Assembly: GCA_029204225.1 (NCBI GenBank)
Contig: CM055095.1
Coordinates: forward strand, 56,394,728-56,458,727
Reading direction: 5' to 3'
Length of the DNA stretch: 64,000 nucleotides
Origin: Diphasiastrum complanatum
Taxonomy: Eukaryota > Streptophyta > Lycopodiopsida > Lycopodiales > Lycopodiaceae
Of this stretch, positions 1 through 62,299 are shown one piece after another. A program made the translations under genes and the position numbers. The notes under the pieces are model-generated. The model searched no databases. It was not told where the DNA came from and saw only the letters and a list, made by a program, of their open reading frames with translations. Position 1 is the first letter of the stretch; every line of letters begins with the position of its first letter.

Positions 1-76
1 AACACCAGTGTGACTCGATTGATGATGAAGAGTTGCAGATTGATAACGATGACAGAAATGCGTCGATAGGAAGGAC

Positions 77-2415
77 ATGGATGCATCACTCATGTTCATG
101 TCCTTAAACGCATTTAATGGTTCTCATTCTGCTAGGACTTTTCGTATTAAAGCAAAAATTAATTGTAGAGAGATTTATATTTTAGTTGATAGTGGAAGTA
201 CGCATAACTTTTTCAATAGTCGTTCAATCAGGAGTTGTAATATAGCTACCGTGAAGATTCTAAAGCCATTAAGAGTACAGATTGCTGATGGAAATTTCTT
301 TAATTGCGATAGAATCACAACCGAATCCAAGATTTAAATGGAAAACTACGAGTTTAAATCAAACTTCCATGTGGTCGACATGGGTCCTATCGATATGATA
401 CTTGGTGTCGAGTGGTTACAAACGTTGGGCGATGTTACCTTTAATATTGAGCAGGGAACAATGCATTTTATACAGTCAGGGAAAATTTTTGAAATTGATA
501 GCTGCAGGAAAGAAGAATCAGGTTCCTATTTACGCCTAATTACTAACGCACAAGCTCGACGCATATCTTGAAAGCATGAAGATATGTTCCTGTTGAAACT
601 GGAAATGAATGAAAATAAAATTAAAGAAGTCAATGCAAAGCCTATGAACACAAAGATATAAGTTTTAGACAAGTATAAGGATGTGTTTCCAAACACATTA
701 CCAAAAGGGGATCCTCCAACTAGATTCGTGGACCCGAATCAGTAAAGCCTCCAAGCTGAAGCTGTAAGTGGGTCTACAGGACCAAATACAAATACAAATG
801 AGTGATACAGGCAAATCCTTAGAGGAGTATATATCTGTCCTCCAAGATGCAGAGGAGAATTACATGTCCACAAAACAAGATCAAGTCTCACAAGGGTTAT
901 GTTGCATGATAGAAAAATGTATACTGAATCCCCTCATTTCTTTGGAAAATGACTGGAAGTCTGTCATCTTGGATGAGTATACTAAAGATGTAGTTGTGAC
1001 ACAAATTCTGAAAAGCTTATAGAATCCCAAAGTGGGAGAACAATCTCGTCACCAACTTAAAGACGGAATTTTGGTATATGACAATAAAAGAATAGTCCTA
1101 GTGCCAAATTCAACGTTGTTACCTCATATTTTTTATGAACTACATTCGTCTCCTAGTGCTGGTCATTTGGGAATACTAAAGACCTATCAAAAAGTTAAAA
1201 GTCTTTTCAAATGGCAAGGAATGAAGCAAGATATCTACAAGTTGATTAGGGAATGCACCTCCTGCTAGATCCATAAATCAGAACATGTGAAGAAACCTGA
1301 GTTGTTACAACCACTATCGGTTCCTTCTCAACGATGGAAAAATATCAGCATGGATTTCACCCCATCCCTTCCAACAACATTGGGAGGATTCAATAGAATT
1401 TATGTGGTAGTGGACCGGTTGACGAAATATGTCCATTTCATTCCCTACAAGACTACTTATGGTGCAGCACAGGTGGCACAACTATTTCTTAAAAATATTT
1501 TTAAATTGCATGGACTACCAAAGGAAATAGTGTGTGGCAGAGATCCAAAATTTGCTAAACAATTTTGGAAGGAGATGATGGAAAAATTAAAGACCAAACT
1601 ATGTTTGAGCACTGCATTTCACCCAGAGACTGATGGACAGACCGAAAGGGTAAATCAATGGTTGGAATGCTACTTAATGCATTTTGTTTGCGACCAACAA
1701 ACAAAATGGATTGATTGGTTGCATTTGGCAGAATTCAGTTACAACTCAACACCCCACATGTCGATTGGAATGACACTTTTATGCATTGTATGGATGTGAA
1801 CCTACAACACCAATTGACATGGAGTTAGCGGACGTAACCGTGGCGGCAGTAGCAGATGAACTGCTGAACATGCAAAACATCCTTAAGGCGAATCAGGATC
1901 ATATGCAAGAAGCTCAACAAAAGATGAAATATTACGCGGACAAACTTCGATCTTTTAGGGAATTCCACGAGAGGGATTATGTGTACTTACGATTACAGCC
2001 CTATCGCCAATCAGTATTAAAGAAAATCAAGAGCGAAAAGCTATCTCCACGATTCTATGGGCCATATCAAATCCTCAAAATGGTGGGTGAACTAGCATAT
2101 GAACTGGACTTACCAACCATAACAAAAATGCATAACGTGTTCCATGTCAGCCTGCTGAAGAAATATATCGAAAAAAATGTTCAAATAGTGGTTGAACTAC
2201 CACCAATCAATGAAGAGGAAAATTTGGAAGTAGAACCAGAGGCAGTGGTGGGTTACCGGGATAAAGAATTACGAAATGGGAAGCGAATACAACAATACCT
2301 GGTCAAATGGAAAGGATTACCTCTGGAAGACAATACGTGGGAAGATCATTCCTACCTAAGGAGATGGCGTACAATTTTGGAGACAGCTAGAGGCCTTATG
2401 GAGCACGACACTTGA
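77..2415 (+). pseudogene. Ty3/gypsy chromovirus pol remnant
   Basis: This is a decayed polyprotein of a chromodomain-bearing Ty3/gypsy retrotransposon. A retroviral-type aspartic protease with the catalytic DSG (LVDSGSTHNFF) is read from 77. A single stop at 335-337 separates it from the rest of the domain (ILGVEWLQTLG) in the same frame. Only the start of the reverse transcriptase is recognisable near 670-720 (a VF..LPKG.PP-like stretch), so nearly all RT/RNase H is deleted. From 1032 come the integrase H2C2 zinc domain (HLGILKTYQKVK, ending CTSC), the integrase core (MDFTPSLP; RDPKF; the E of TDGQTERVN) and, after a small frameshift near 1790, the GPYQIL...VFHVS C-terminal domain. A chromodomain (YLVKWKGLPLEDNTWE) closes it. 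Several stops and shifts make it non-functional. Family assignment is secure; the exact clade is not. Confidence 0.9.
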
Positions 2416-2474
2416 CGAAAACTACATGGTCTTCATTTTTTAGGGCAAAAATGCTTAAAGTAGGGGGAGAGTCA

Positions 2475-3010
2475 TGTGCTGCATGTAATTAGCCCATGAG
2501 CTTACTAATGAATTGCCAAATATAGCCATGGAACTAAATTAGAATAAAACTAGTCAATAGAACAGTTAATAAGGTGGTTCGAACAACCTCGATACAATTG
2601 AGAATAGCGAAATTGTAAAGATGGTTGTAAGACCCAATTTAGCTAAATAAGACCTCAAACTTATAGTAGAGGCACAAATGACCACTATAAATAGCTGAGG
2701 TCATGCTTAATTTGGAGGCTATTGTTCACTTTGTAATTTTGAGTTTTAAGAGATCTTAGAGCTTCTCTTTTAGAGCTTTCTTGATGGAGAAAGTGGTTCA
2801 TGTGCCTAAAATCACATGAGAGCTTTACAGAACATCGATGGAACAAGGGAAACAATGGATAGCAATCATGGCAAAACCAAAAACTGCAAAGCAACACCAT
2901 GCTCTAGAATCAGGCCCTATCTTGTGAATGATCAATAATCATGAATAAAAATACCTTACTTTGTCTAATTTGGTGAAGTTTTGCTACTTTTGTCTAGTTT
3001 TTTTATTTTA
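2475..3010 (+). repeat. Probable 3' LTR of the gypsy element
   Basis: A polypurine tract (AGTAGGGGGAGAGTCA, about 2459-2474) directly precedes TGTGCTGC, the usual position of an LTR start. A good TATA box (TATAAATA, 2686-2693) and a possible poly(A) signal (AATAAA, 2944) sit inside. The right edge is only estimated, because the matching 5' LTR is outside the window. Confidence 0.6.
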
Positions 3011-3109
3011 AACTAGTTTTTTGATTTCTTGCATTTCCATTGTAATTTGATGTTTAATGAATGGATTAGATGTTTGAATGCTAAAGTTGACACATGACAC
3101 CTTAAGTGA

Positions 3110-3759
3110 CATCAATCATGTTTGTGAGTCTTGTGCTTTGTCTAAATCACATAGAATACCTTAAACTAGATCTACATCTAGATCTACAAAGCCTTTTCGA
3201 CTTGTACATTCGGATATTTATGGATTTACTACAATTAGCAATAGTGGAGCTAAGATGTTTGTAACTTTCATTAATGATTTTAGTAGATTTCGTTGGATCT
3301 ATCTACTAAAGAGCAAAGATGAATTGTATGATGTCTTTGTTAAATTCAAGAATGCAAGGGAGAACCAATTTTTCCACAAGAATCAAGTGCTTAAGGAGTG
3401 ACAATGGCGGTGAGTACATATCTACCAAGTTCAAGGCCTTTTGTGATGAGCATGGGATCAAGAGGGAGTATACAACATCAAAGACCCCACAACAAAATGG
3501 AGTGACATTATGTGAAAGTGCTAAAGCCATGAGGTTAAATGCTAATCTTGATAAACCATTTTGGGATCAAGCTTTGTTGTGTGCCAATTTCTTGTGCAAT
3601 AGGTGGCCGAGTGCTATTTTGGATGGAAGGACACATTTTGAGATGCTATTCAAGAGGAGGCTAAGTGTCAACTTTCTAAGAACTTTTAAATGCACATGCT
3701 ATGTCAACATTACTCTTGATGATAGGACCAAGGAATATCATTTTGTGAGGGATACATAG
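3110..3759 (+). pseudogene. Ty1/copia integrase fragment
   Basis: The fragment begins with a CESCALSKSH zinc-like segment, typical of the copia pre-integrase/integrase border. It continues with FRLVHSDIYG and FINDFSRFRWIYLLKSKDEL in one frame. After a frameshift near 3370 it goes on with LRSDNGGEYISTKF and TSKTPQQNGV in another. The catalytic glutamate region is altered (TLCESAKAM in place of the usual ..ER..R). Nothing recognisable as RT follows. It is an isolated, dead remnant downstream of CCDC61. Confidence 0.85.
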
Positions 3760-4425
3760 AGTAGATGCTGATTTTGCTACATTGGCAAGATTGTTGAATT
3801 GTTCTCTTTCTAAACCGAAGATATCATCATTAATCTGAATTCTTTCACAATATCAACATGTTGGAATTGAGCGATGGCTCATTTCTTTTGACTGAATGAA
3901 CGAAATATTTGTTTGAAGAGCCCTTGGTTTTTGGATATATGGATTTAGCCTGTTTTTTCTCATCTTTTGATCTTTTTGCTCCCAATTGCATACAAAATCG
4001 CTACCAATTATACAACATTGGGTTACTGCACAAGAACTTAAGCTCTTGCATTAACAAATGAAGCTTGAGTACATGAAATACAACAAATTTGGCCCTTAGA
4101 TAGTTTGGGTCCAAAAGAGATTAAGTCACACAAAAATATTGGCACATTTTTCTACTTAGAAGTCTAAGTTATCTTAATTTTATTTATTTTTCAAGTACTT
4201 TGATTTTTACAATGTTTTGTATTTCCTATTTTGCGCTACATGATTTTGTTCCCTAGTTGTGCTTTGAGGCGCACTTACTTATCAACGAGACTAATTCACA
4301 TTTATAATGCTTCTTGTGGTGTCTAACTTATCTATTTATGTAACTTACAAAATCAAAACTGTGAAAGCCCTCATTATTTATTCAAAATTAGTATGAAATG
4401 GGCAATAGAATAGTTGTGAAAATAC
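3760..4425. other. No recognisable feature
   Basis: AT-rich sequence with no open frame or repeat that I can place. It may be further decay of the copia fragment. Confidence 0.5.
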
Positions 4426-5145
4426 CCAACATTGCTACTTAGCAATCTAATACTATTACTAAGTGATCTAACACTTCTAATTAGCAACATGGAATTGCTA
4501 TTTAGTAGTCTGACACCACTATTGAGCATTCTAAGAATACTACTTTACAACTTGAAACTACTAAACAATCTCAATTTACACTTAGCAATTTCAAATTGCT
4601 ATTTATCAGCTTAAAATTGTTATGCAAAATGCTAATTAACAATCTCATACTACCACATAGCAATGCAAGATTGCCAGACTTTTAAATAACAATGTCAAAC
4701 TACTACATAGCAATACAAACTATCACTTAGTAATTTGACATTGTCACTTGTCAATATAACTCTCACTTAACACTACAGTAGTGTAGCTTGGCAATCTTGC
4801 ACCACCACTTGGCATTTTAAGATCATCACAAAGTAGTCTAAAACCACCATTAGTATGACACTATGCACTTTTTCTTTTCAAAACTGCTACAAAGCAGTTT
4901 GGCACTGATATCTAACAGTCTACTAATATCAATACATAACAATCCAACATTGTTTTTTAGCAACTCTTGCATTACCCTTAGTTAGCATTCAATATTGAGT
5001 CAACACTTAGCATTGTTAGATAGCAATTTCAAACTCCTACTTAAATATCTAGCAGTTTTAATTATCAATATATGGATGTAGTAGCTTGGAACTATTACAT
5101 AGCATCTTGTTTGCTACTTAGTAGTCAAAGAATGTTAGCTAACAA
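4426..5145. repeat. Diverged 21-bp tandem repeat (minisatellite)
   Basis: More than twenty imperfect units with a consensus like CTTAGCAATCTNACACTACCA follow one another. Examples are CTTAGCAATTTCAAATTGCTA, CTTGGCAATCTTGCACCACCA and CTTAGTAATTTGACATTGTCA, each exactly 21 nt. Because 21 is seven codons, one frame of the array (4432-4614) stays open and reads as a leucine-rich heptad repeat (LLSNLIL, LLSDLTL, LISNMEL and so on). That reading frame is a by-product of the repeat, not a supported gene. Confidence 0.8.
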
Positions 5146-6959
5146 TATGTTGACTTTCCTAGTCCCCACCAAAATAATACAATTTTGTTATGATGTGGCA
5201 AGTGCAACCGAAAAAAAAAAAGATATATTAAATGAAACAACTAGAGAATTGGAGTTCTACAACCACCACCTATTAAAAACCCAAACATCAAAGCCACCCA
5301 AAGTCATGACACAATCAAGTGACGACGTTTTGTAACCACCCATTCATAGAGATACTACCATCTCACCCCCGTGCACTGGAGCACCCAAACGACCTATAGC
5401 TCCAAACTAGCATCTTGTTCTGTGTAACAAGATCGTCACCTCAAGTAAACTATCGCATGCATGCCCTGATTGATAGGTAATATAACCACACCTTACGTAG
5501 ATCCTGCGATTATATCCATTTCACGATGTCACCAAACATAGATTATATTCATCCCATGGCACCACACAGATTTTATCCACTCCCCCACATCCCATGTAGA
5601 TTATGCTCATCCTTCTAGCTCATATACCCCATTAGAAAAAGAACACAACTCGAGCACATTTTGATAAGAATAAAATAGGAACTAAAAATGCTATGTATTG
5701 TCGACTTGTCAAAAAGTGTTTTAAATTTGTTAACTACTCTACCTCCTCTCCCTCACTTGGAGGCATAGTTAAGTCTTTTGATACAAGTAGACAATCATAT
5801 TGACTTGATATTGCACCATTACCATTATGAGAGACTTCTTGTTTTCATATTGGAATCATATGTAATCTTACTAGCATTGATGTCCCTTTATATAGTGTTG
5901 TCACAACAATGTTATATGCAAGAAGACCTCAATCCAATTGGAGTGACCGGCATGCTTTGTGTCACCGCCAGTGCATATTCATTAAAAAAGATACACGTGC
6001 AAGAAACAAATATTTTGAAAGTGCACCATATATAACATCTAAAAACTTTGAAAAAGACCAAAAACAAAAATGCCTCCAAAAATAATATCCATAGTAGATT
6101 GGCACAAGCTTGTATCCAAGACAAAGCCAATCAATGATATGAAAAAACTATCCATCTTTCATTGTTCATCATATTGAAATAACCTTTTGATCAATCATTC
6201 ATTTATTCCTATACATATATTCAAAAATGTGAGTGAATTATTACGAAAACACTTGGTGTACAATAAAAATGATATTGATGCAAGGCAACCAACAAAAATT
6301 TCAAACCAAAAAAAAACATCTTCACCAAAATTATTTGTGAATGAAAATAGCCATATCTTTCCAACTAGCCCTTAGATTATTACCAAAGAATAATACCAAT
6401 ACGTGCACTCAATCATGTGCTAGATTAAAAAACCAACAAATTTCGTTTATTGACAACAAAAGATAATTTTATAGTCTTAAATCTTGGCTAAATATGCTCA
6501 AGTACATACTTCCAATGCACATTTCTAGTACTTTAACACATAAAATTCACAAGATTATTGAATGACCACTTCCATACTCAAATGATGTAAAATTATCTCT
6601 ATCACTCACTTCTTTCCTACTATGTAATCTAGACATGTTGACGTCATAATTTCAACCACCATTCATCGTCTACGCTCATAGCTTTACTCACTGATGTTGA
6701 TTAGTTCCACGTATTGGTGAACATTGTGTCATCATAGTTTGTGTTGCATTTTTTTTTTTTAATTCATATAGAGCTTGCAAGAATGGCCCTTGGACAAAAT
6801 GCAAATGGAGAGGTTTTGTGTTATAAAAGAAGCCTTGCATGTACTAAAACTATAATTTGAAAAGAAAAACAACCAAAACTACTATCCTTTCAAAGCTTCA
6901 TATAAATAAATTAAAACTAGCTAAAAACAAAGCTTTGTTTTTTGAAAGAAGATAAAATA
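5146..6959. other. Unassigned AT-rich intergenic DNA
   Basis: Short frames only, on both strands. No domain, LTR edge or repeat that I can support. Confidence 0.5.
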
Positions 6960-7099
6960 AACTTATAGGAGAAAATTGAGGAGCGGGGGAGGGGGAAAGA
7001 TTCGAGGAAGGAAAAAAAAAACAAATAAAAATAATAACATGAGAAGAGAGCAACAGAGGAGGAGCACGAGGAGAGAGAATAAAAGGAAGGAGGAGAAGA

Positions 7100-8671
7100 G
7101 ATGAACCTCAATTCTTAGAATAAAAAAATTTCAAACACAAAGTACTTGCGTCTTATATAACAAGAACAAGGCCTTTATGTGACCACCTCTTATTGCTCCT
7201 CTAATTCACAAGGTCCCTCTAACATGATAAACCCGCAGATAAATAATTGGCTTGACCCACAACATGAACTAGTCTCTACAATATTTCCTACAACTTTACA
7301 TCTAAACTGGCTAGGAATAGTGGCCTAGTTTATCCACTAATTCAAGGCCCTAAATCTAGACTTATATATCCATAATGTCGATTGGGACACTTAATATGTA
7401 GCAACGTTGTATTTAAAATAAAGCTTTTTGCTTTTTGTTCAGGTGATTGCTTTTCAAATCTAGTAATATAATCACCACATCCTCTCCCTCAAAATCAATG
7501 TCAGTCCCTTGGCATTTAGTTAGCCATGGCTTAACTGTGTGATTATCCATCCATAATGTGACCAACGAGAATTAGCTTAGTTGGTTAGTTTGGCATATCC
7601 AATTTCTTTGGTCCCAAGTTCAAGCCCCCCTTGAAACCAAAATACATGAAGACAAGGTGTAAGAGTGATTAATTTTCCCAACATTCTGAATATACTTGTG
7701 ATGGTGGAGATGGTAGAAAGTGATTGTTGCTTTTTTGTTTTGAGCAATAAATTATGCTATAATTTTCATAGTATTCTTGTCTTGGCCCTTTTGTCATAGT
7801 CTATATGCAAACCTAGTTCTACCCACAAACATGAACCTACAATCTTGAATGTAATATTTCAAGCTCTATAGTTACATTGAATCTTGAGCAAAATTTTGAG
7901 TCTATACACAAGATTGTGATGCAAAAAGGACCAACATTTTTTCTCAAAATCTTCAAGAATTTGACTTCAAGATCGAGCATTAACCTTTCTAATGTCGATC
8001 TTGAATCATCATGTTGAATGTAGCTACTTAACTCGAGAAGAGCTCACCTCTTGAGTTGAATTTTGAAAAGCCACAAAGTTGACTACACAACTTGCTAACT
8101 TACGAAAAGCTCTCATTCTCTTGGCTTCTATCTTGAAGCAAATTGCCTTGGCAAGTGAACATACACTCGACGTCTAACTCAAGATCCTCAAATCTCAAAC
8201 TCATCTTTACCCTTTGGCCTTCTCGACCTTTATCTCAAATGTTGGCATAGTCCATTGTGACAACAAACTAAGCATACTCCCTCACACATTGGGTTTGGTT
8301 TGCCCATGTTGATGCAATCAAGATTCAAACATGCAAACATAAGAGGTTGTCGCCAACTAGCTTATTGGCCCTAAGCCTAAACCCGACATCCCCTTTTAAC
8401 CCTATACCTATTTCAACTTCTTATCAACTCAAGCTGCTCATGATAGTGACAAGAAACTATTTCATCTTGTAATCAAAAGGACACAGTGGAGCCAAATCAC
8501 CCAACAAACAAGAAGCTCAAGATCAATCAACCCAAGCTTCACCTTCGAGCCATATATGCGCATGTTTGATGAGAGAGAAAAGACATGTAGCCAAAAGTTA
8601 AAAGCCAGTAATGATAGAAGGCAAGTTTTTTCCAAGATATATGGTCCCCTAAAGCTTGTCCATGTGTCCAC
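7100..8671 (-). mobile_element. Very decayed LTR retrotransposon remnant
   Basis: On the minus strand a polypurine-like stretch (GAGGGAGAGGA) is followed at about 7478 by TGTGGTGATTATA. A TATA-like TTATATAAG lies further on (about 7155), as in an LTR. Upstream, near 8660, a weak match to the gypsy integrase C-terminal motif (FRGPYILEKT) is readable. The evidence is fragmentary, so both boundaries and class are tentative. Confidence 0.3.
7555..7760 (+). mobile_element. tRNA-derived SINE-like segment
   Basis: TAGCTTAGTTGG at 7573-7584 fits the RNA polymerase III A-box consensus. AGTTCAAGCCC at 7617-7627 fits a B-box, and the intervening text (GGTCCCAAGTTCAAGCCC) looks like a tRNA T-arm. No cloverleaf can be completed, so this is more likely a SINE head than a tRNA gene. 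The 3' end is not defined. Confidence 0.45.
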
Positions 8672-9639
8672 TCAACCCCAATGCTAGCTTGAGCTAACTC
8701 CAATCACAATTGATAGTCACTCATCGTGCATATAACAATTACAGGCCATTTAATGTTCCACATATTCCTATTCGAAGTATGCCAGGCCCTCTCAAATTAT
8801 GGATTTACAAACTAGCCTGGGTTCTAATATTAAAGCATAATTAACCAACTTGCTACTGGAGGTTTAACACCTGTGTGCAGGATTTGCCAAATCCTTGGTA
8901 TTTGGACATGACCATAAGACCAATATTAGAGAGCCATTGAGATGAATTTTTGTAGATTACAAGCATGAAATAATTGAAATCGTTGCTAATATCTCCACAA
9001 ATAGATATCATTCTTTTAGTGGCAACAAAACAAGTTCCTTGATTAACACATGTTCTTGGATGATGCCTCATCAAAAAAATGCTTGTCTAATATATATTTC
9101 ATGCCAATGAAGTATACAATCATATCCAAAATATTTAAATTTAGCTCTATCAATGCAACTTAAAAGTTGTGTATAAAAGCGAAACACACACATAAAAACT
9201 ACAAATTTGTAACTAGGTAGTGTATGTACATTGATATTACTTGCACGATAGCTGCAAAATTGTTAACTCTAGGAGAGTATGTATATGGATTTTGTATTAC
9301 AAAAAAAGTGTGAAATTGTAACAAACAACTTAGATACATAAGGAAGAGTATGCATCTAATTATGGATTTTTGCAATAACTGAAAAAAACAATGATGTCTA
9401 GTATAAGCTCTTTTCTCAAGCACATGCACATTTAAAGTATGATATTTGAGAGCAACAAAAAGGGAGAGAGAAAAAAAAACAACTACAATATACCTAATTG
9501 CCATCATTTGAGAAAGTACACCATCAAACCAAATCTCACATTGGTGGATTTCCTTTTGGCTTTTGTTGCACATACTTGTGGAAACTTTCATCAATCTTAA
9601 AGCTTTTGGTCTTTGCAAATGCCATGAGAGACTAGATGT
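8672..9639 (-). other. 3' flank of CCDC61
   Basis: This stretch follows the CCDC61 stop codon on the minus strand and should contain its 3' UTR, but no clear poly(A) signal could be placed. A 29-codon frame starts at 9625, 14 bases past the stop (MAFAKTKSFKIDESFHKYV...). It is short and unrecognised. Confidence 0.4.
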
Positions 9640-60972
<51,333 letters not shown>

Positions 60973-61767
60973 CTGCAATTAGATCACAACACAACAAAGT
61001 CGATCCACTTATGGACTCATGGGCCATGCAAACAAACAGCAAACAAACAGTATATATTTCCTAATAAAATACAAAAAGCATGCAATCAACAAGTATCATC
61101 AAGCTTAATCTATCAAATTTCTTAATCTATCCAACATTACTCCCCTAGATGACATCTAGAAAAGCTTGAACACTGAAAAATCTTTCAACACCACAATATT
61201 GTTGACAAACAAACAAACAAGAAATAGAGCTGCGTATTTCAATCCAGAACATATTCTACCTTCAAGAAAAGCAGAATCAAGTAGTGCACTCAAGAGCTTG
61301 TTCCTCATATGTATTCTTCCTAAGGTCAACTGGACAACCTTCATCCAATTACTCGATTAATGGAAACCCATTTTTGAAAGCTTTCCAGTTTCTTGCCTAT
61401 CGATGCACCTAGTGGCCTAGGTTTCCTTCTTTCTTTGTTATCTACAACATTATAGTATAACTTGCACTTTGAACATCTTTATCATCTTCTTATTTGGTGA
61501 TGTTCTTTTGCTATGTTAAATTTGTCTTAAGCCTTTTCCGGTATGAGGATGGTTATTAAGCTTTTCTTTGCTCCACTCATGGTATTGAGCTTAATTTCCA
61601 AGTTAAATCTCAATATAGCTAACCTTGGTTCTCAGCTGTTCAACAAACCACAATAGTTTCCCTAACGTGTTATGAATGAATCTACAAATCAATGGATGCC
61701 AATAGCTCAAGCAGATCCCCAATACAAAGATGGAAACTCCACTACAAAGAGCTCAAGACTTCAAACA
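60973..61767. other. Intron upstream of exon A
   Basis: The N-terminal exon was looked for and not found. A short frame ending at a GT near 61300 matches in phase only. Confidence 0.5.
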
Positions 61768-61852
61768 GCAAGTTCGAATCGGCCGATTCCAATTCAGTTC
61801 GGAACCGTTGATTCTTTGCCTTTAAATCGGCGATTCGTGCAACTTCAATGCT
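61768..61852. mobile_element. Possible tiny hAT-like MITE
   Basis: GCAAGTTCGAATCGGCCGAT at the left and ATCGGCGATTCGTGCAACTT at the right form an imperfect inverted pair. ACTTCAAA/ACTTCAAT may be a decayed target duplication. Confidence 0.4.
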
Positions 61853-61855
61853 AGA

Positions 61856-62239
61856 GTTATGAATGAAGCCATAATTGATCTAGAGCTAAGCTATAAAAGC
61901 AACACACAAGCAAGACTTAGCCCTAGAAAGCAGGAAAGAGAGAGATCAATATCATCAGCTGAATAACAAATGACACAGTTCCCTACTTACAGCCAAGAGG
62001 ATGCCCTAAAAGGAAGCTTCCGGTGGCTAGGGCCCAACTGGGAGGGATAATAGTGCGCCCTCCAAAAAGGCCCCCACTCTCCAATAATATGTTCAAATGG
62101 CCTAATAATGACTAATAAGGCCAAAGGCCAACCATATAGTCTAAGTGTCACAAATGAATAAAAAGGGCCCAAGGCCTGCTTATGCATAAAGTAAAGTAAA
62201 TGTAAATGGACGCGGCGAATGTAATGAGCCAAGTCCATA
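61856..62239 (-). repeat. 3' LTR of the chromovirus
   Basis: Minus-strand start TATGGACTTGGC directly after the polypurine tract TCGGGGAGAGG (62251-62241); end TTCATAACT. It has one copy of the 41-bp segment that is doubled in the element at 47-49 kb. Confidence 0.8.
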
Positions 62240-62299
62240 CCTCTCCCCGACAAGAAAAAAAGACCCAACTGCTGAAAAGAAACTGGATCAAACAGCAGC

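Noticed and set aside
4432-4614. Leucine-heptad ORF as a gene
   Set aside because: It is produced by the 21-bp repeat; no start context or neighbouring exon supports it.
4426-5145. CRISPR-like array
   Set aside because: The repeats are adjacent without unique spacers and the genome is eukaryotic.
7573-7627. tRNA gene
   Set aside because: A and B boxes are present but acceptor and anticodon stems do not pair, so it is listed as a SINE-like segment.
61252-61345. Candidate N-terminal CCDC61 exon (MRNKLLSALLDSAFLEG before a GT)
   Set aside because: The phase would fit exon A, but the residues do not resemble the expected W.GEF-type segment of the family, and no acceptor is convincing.
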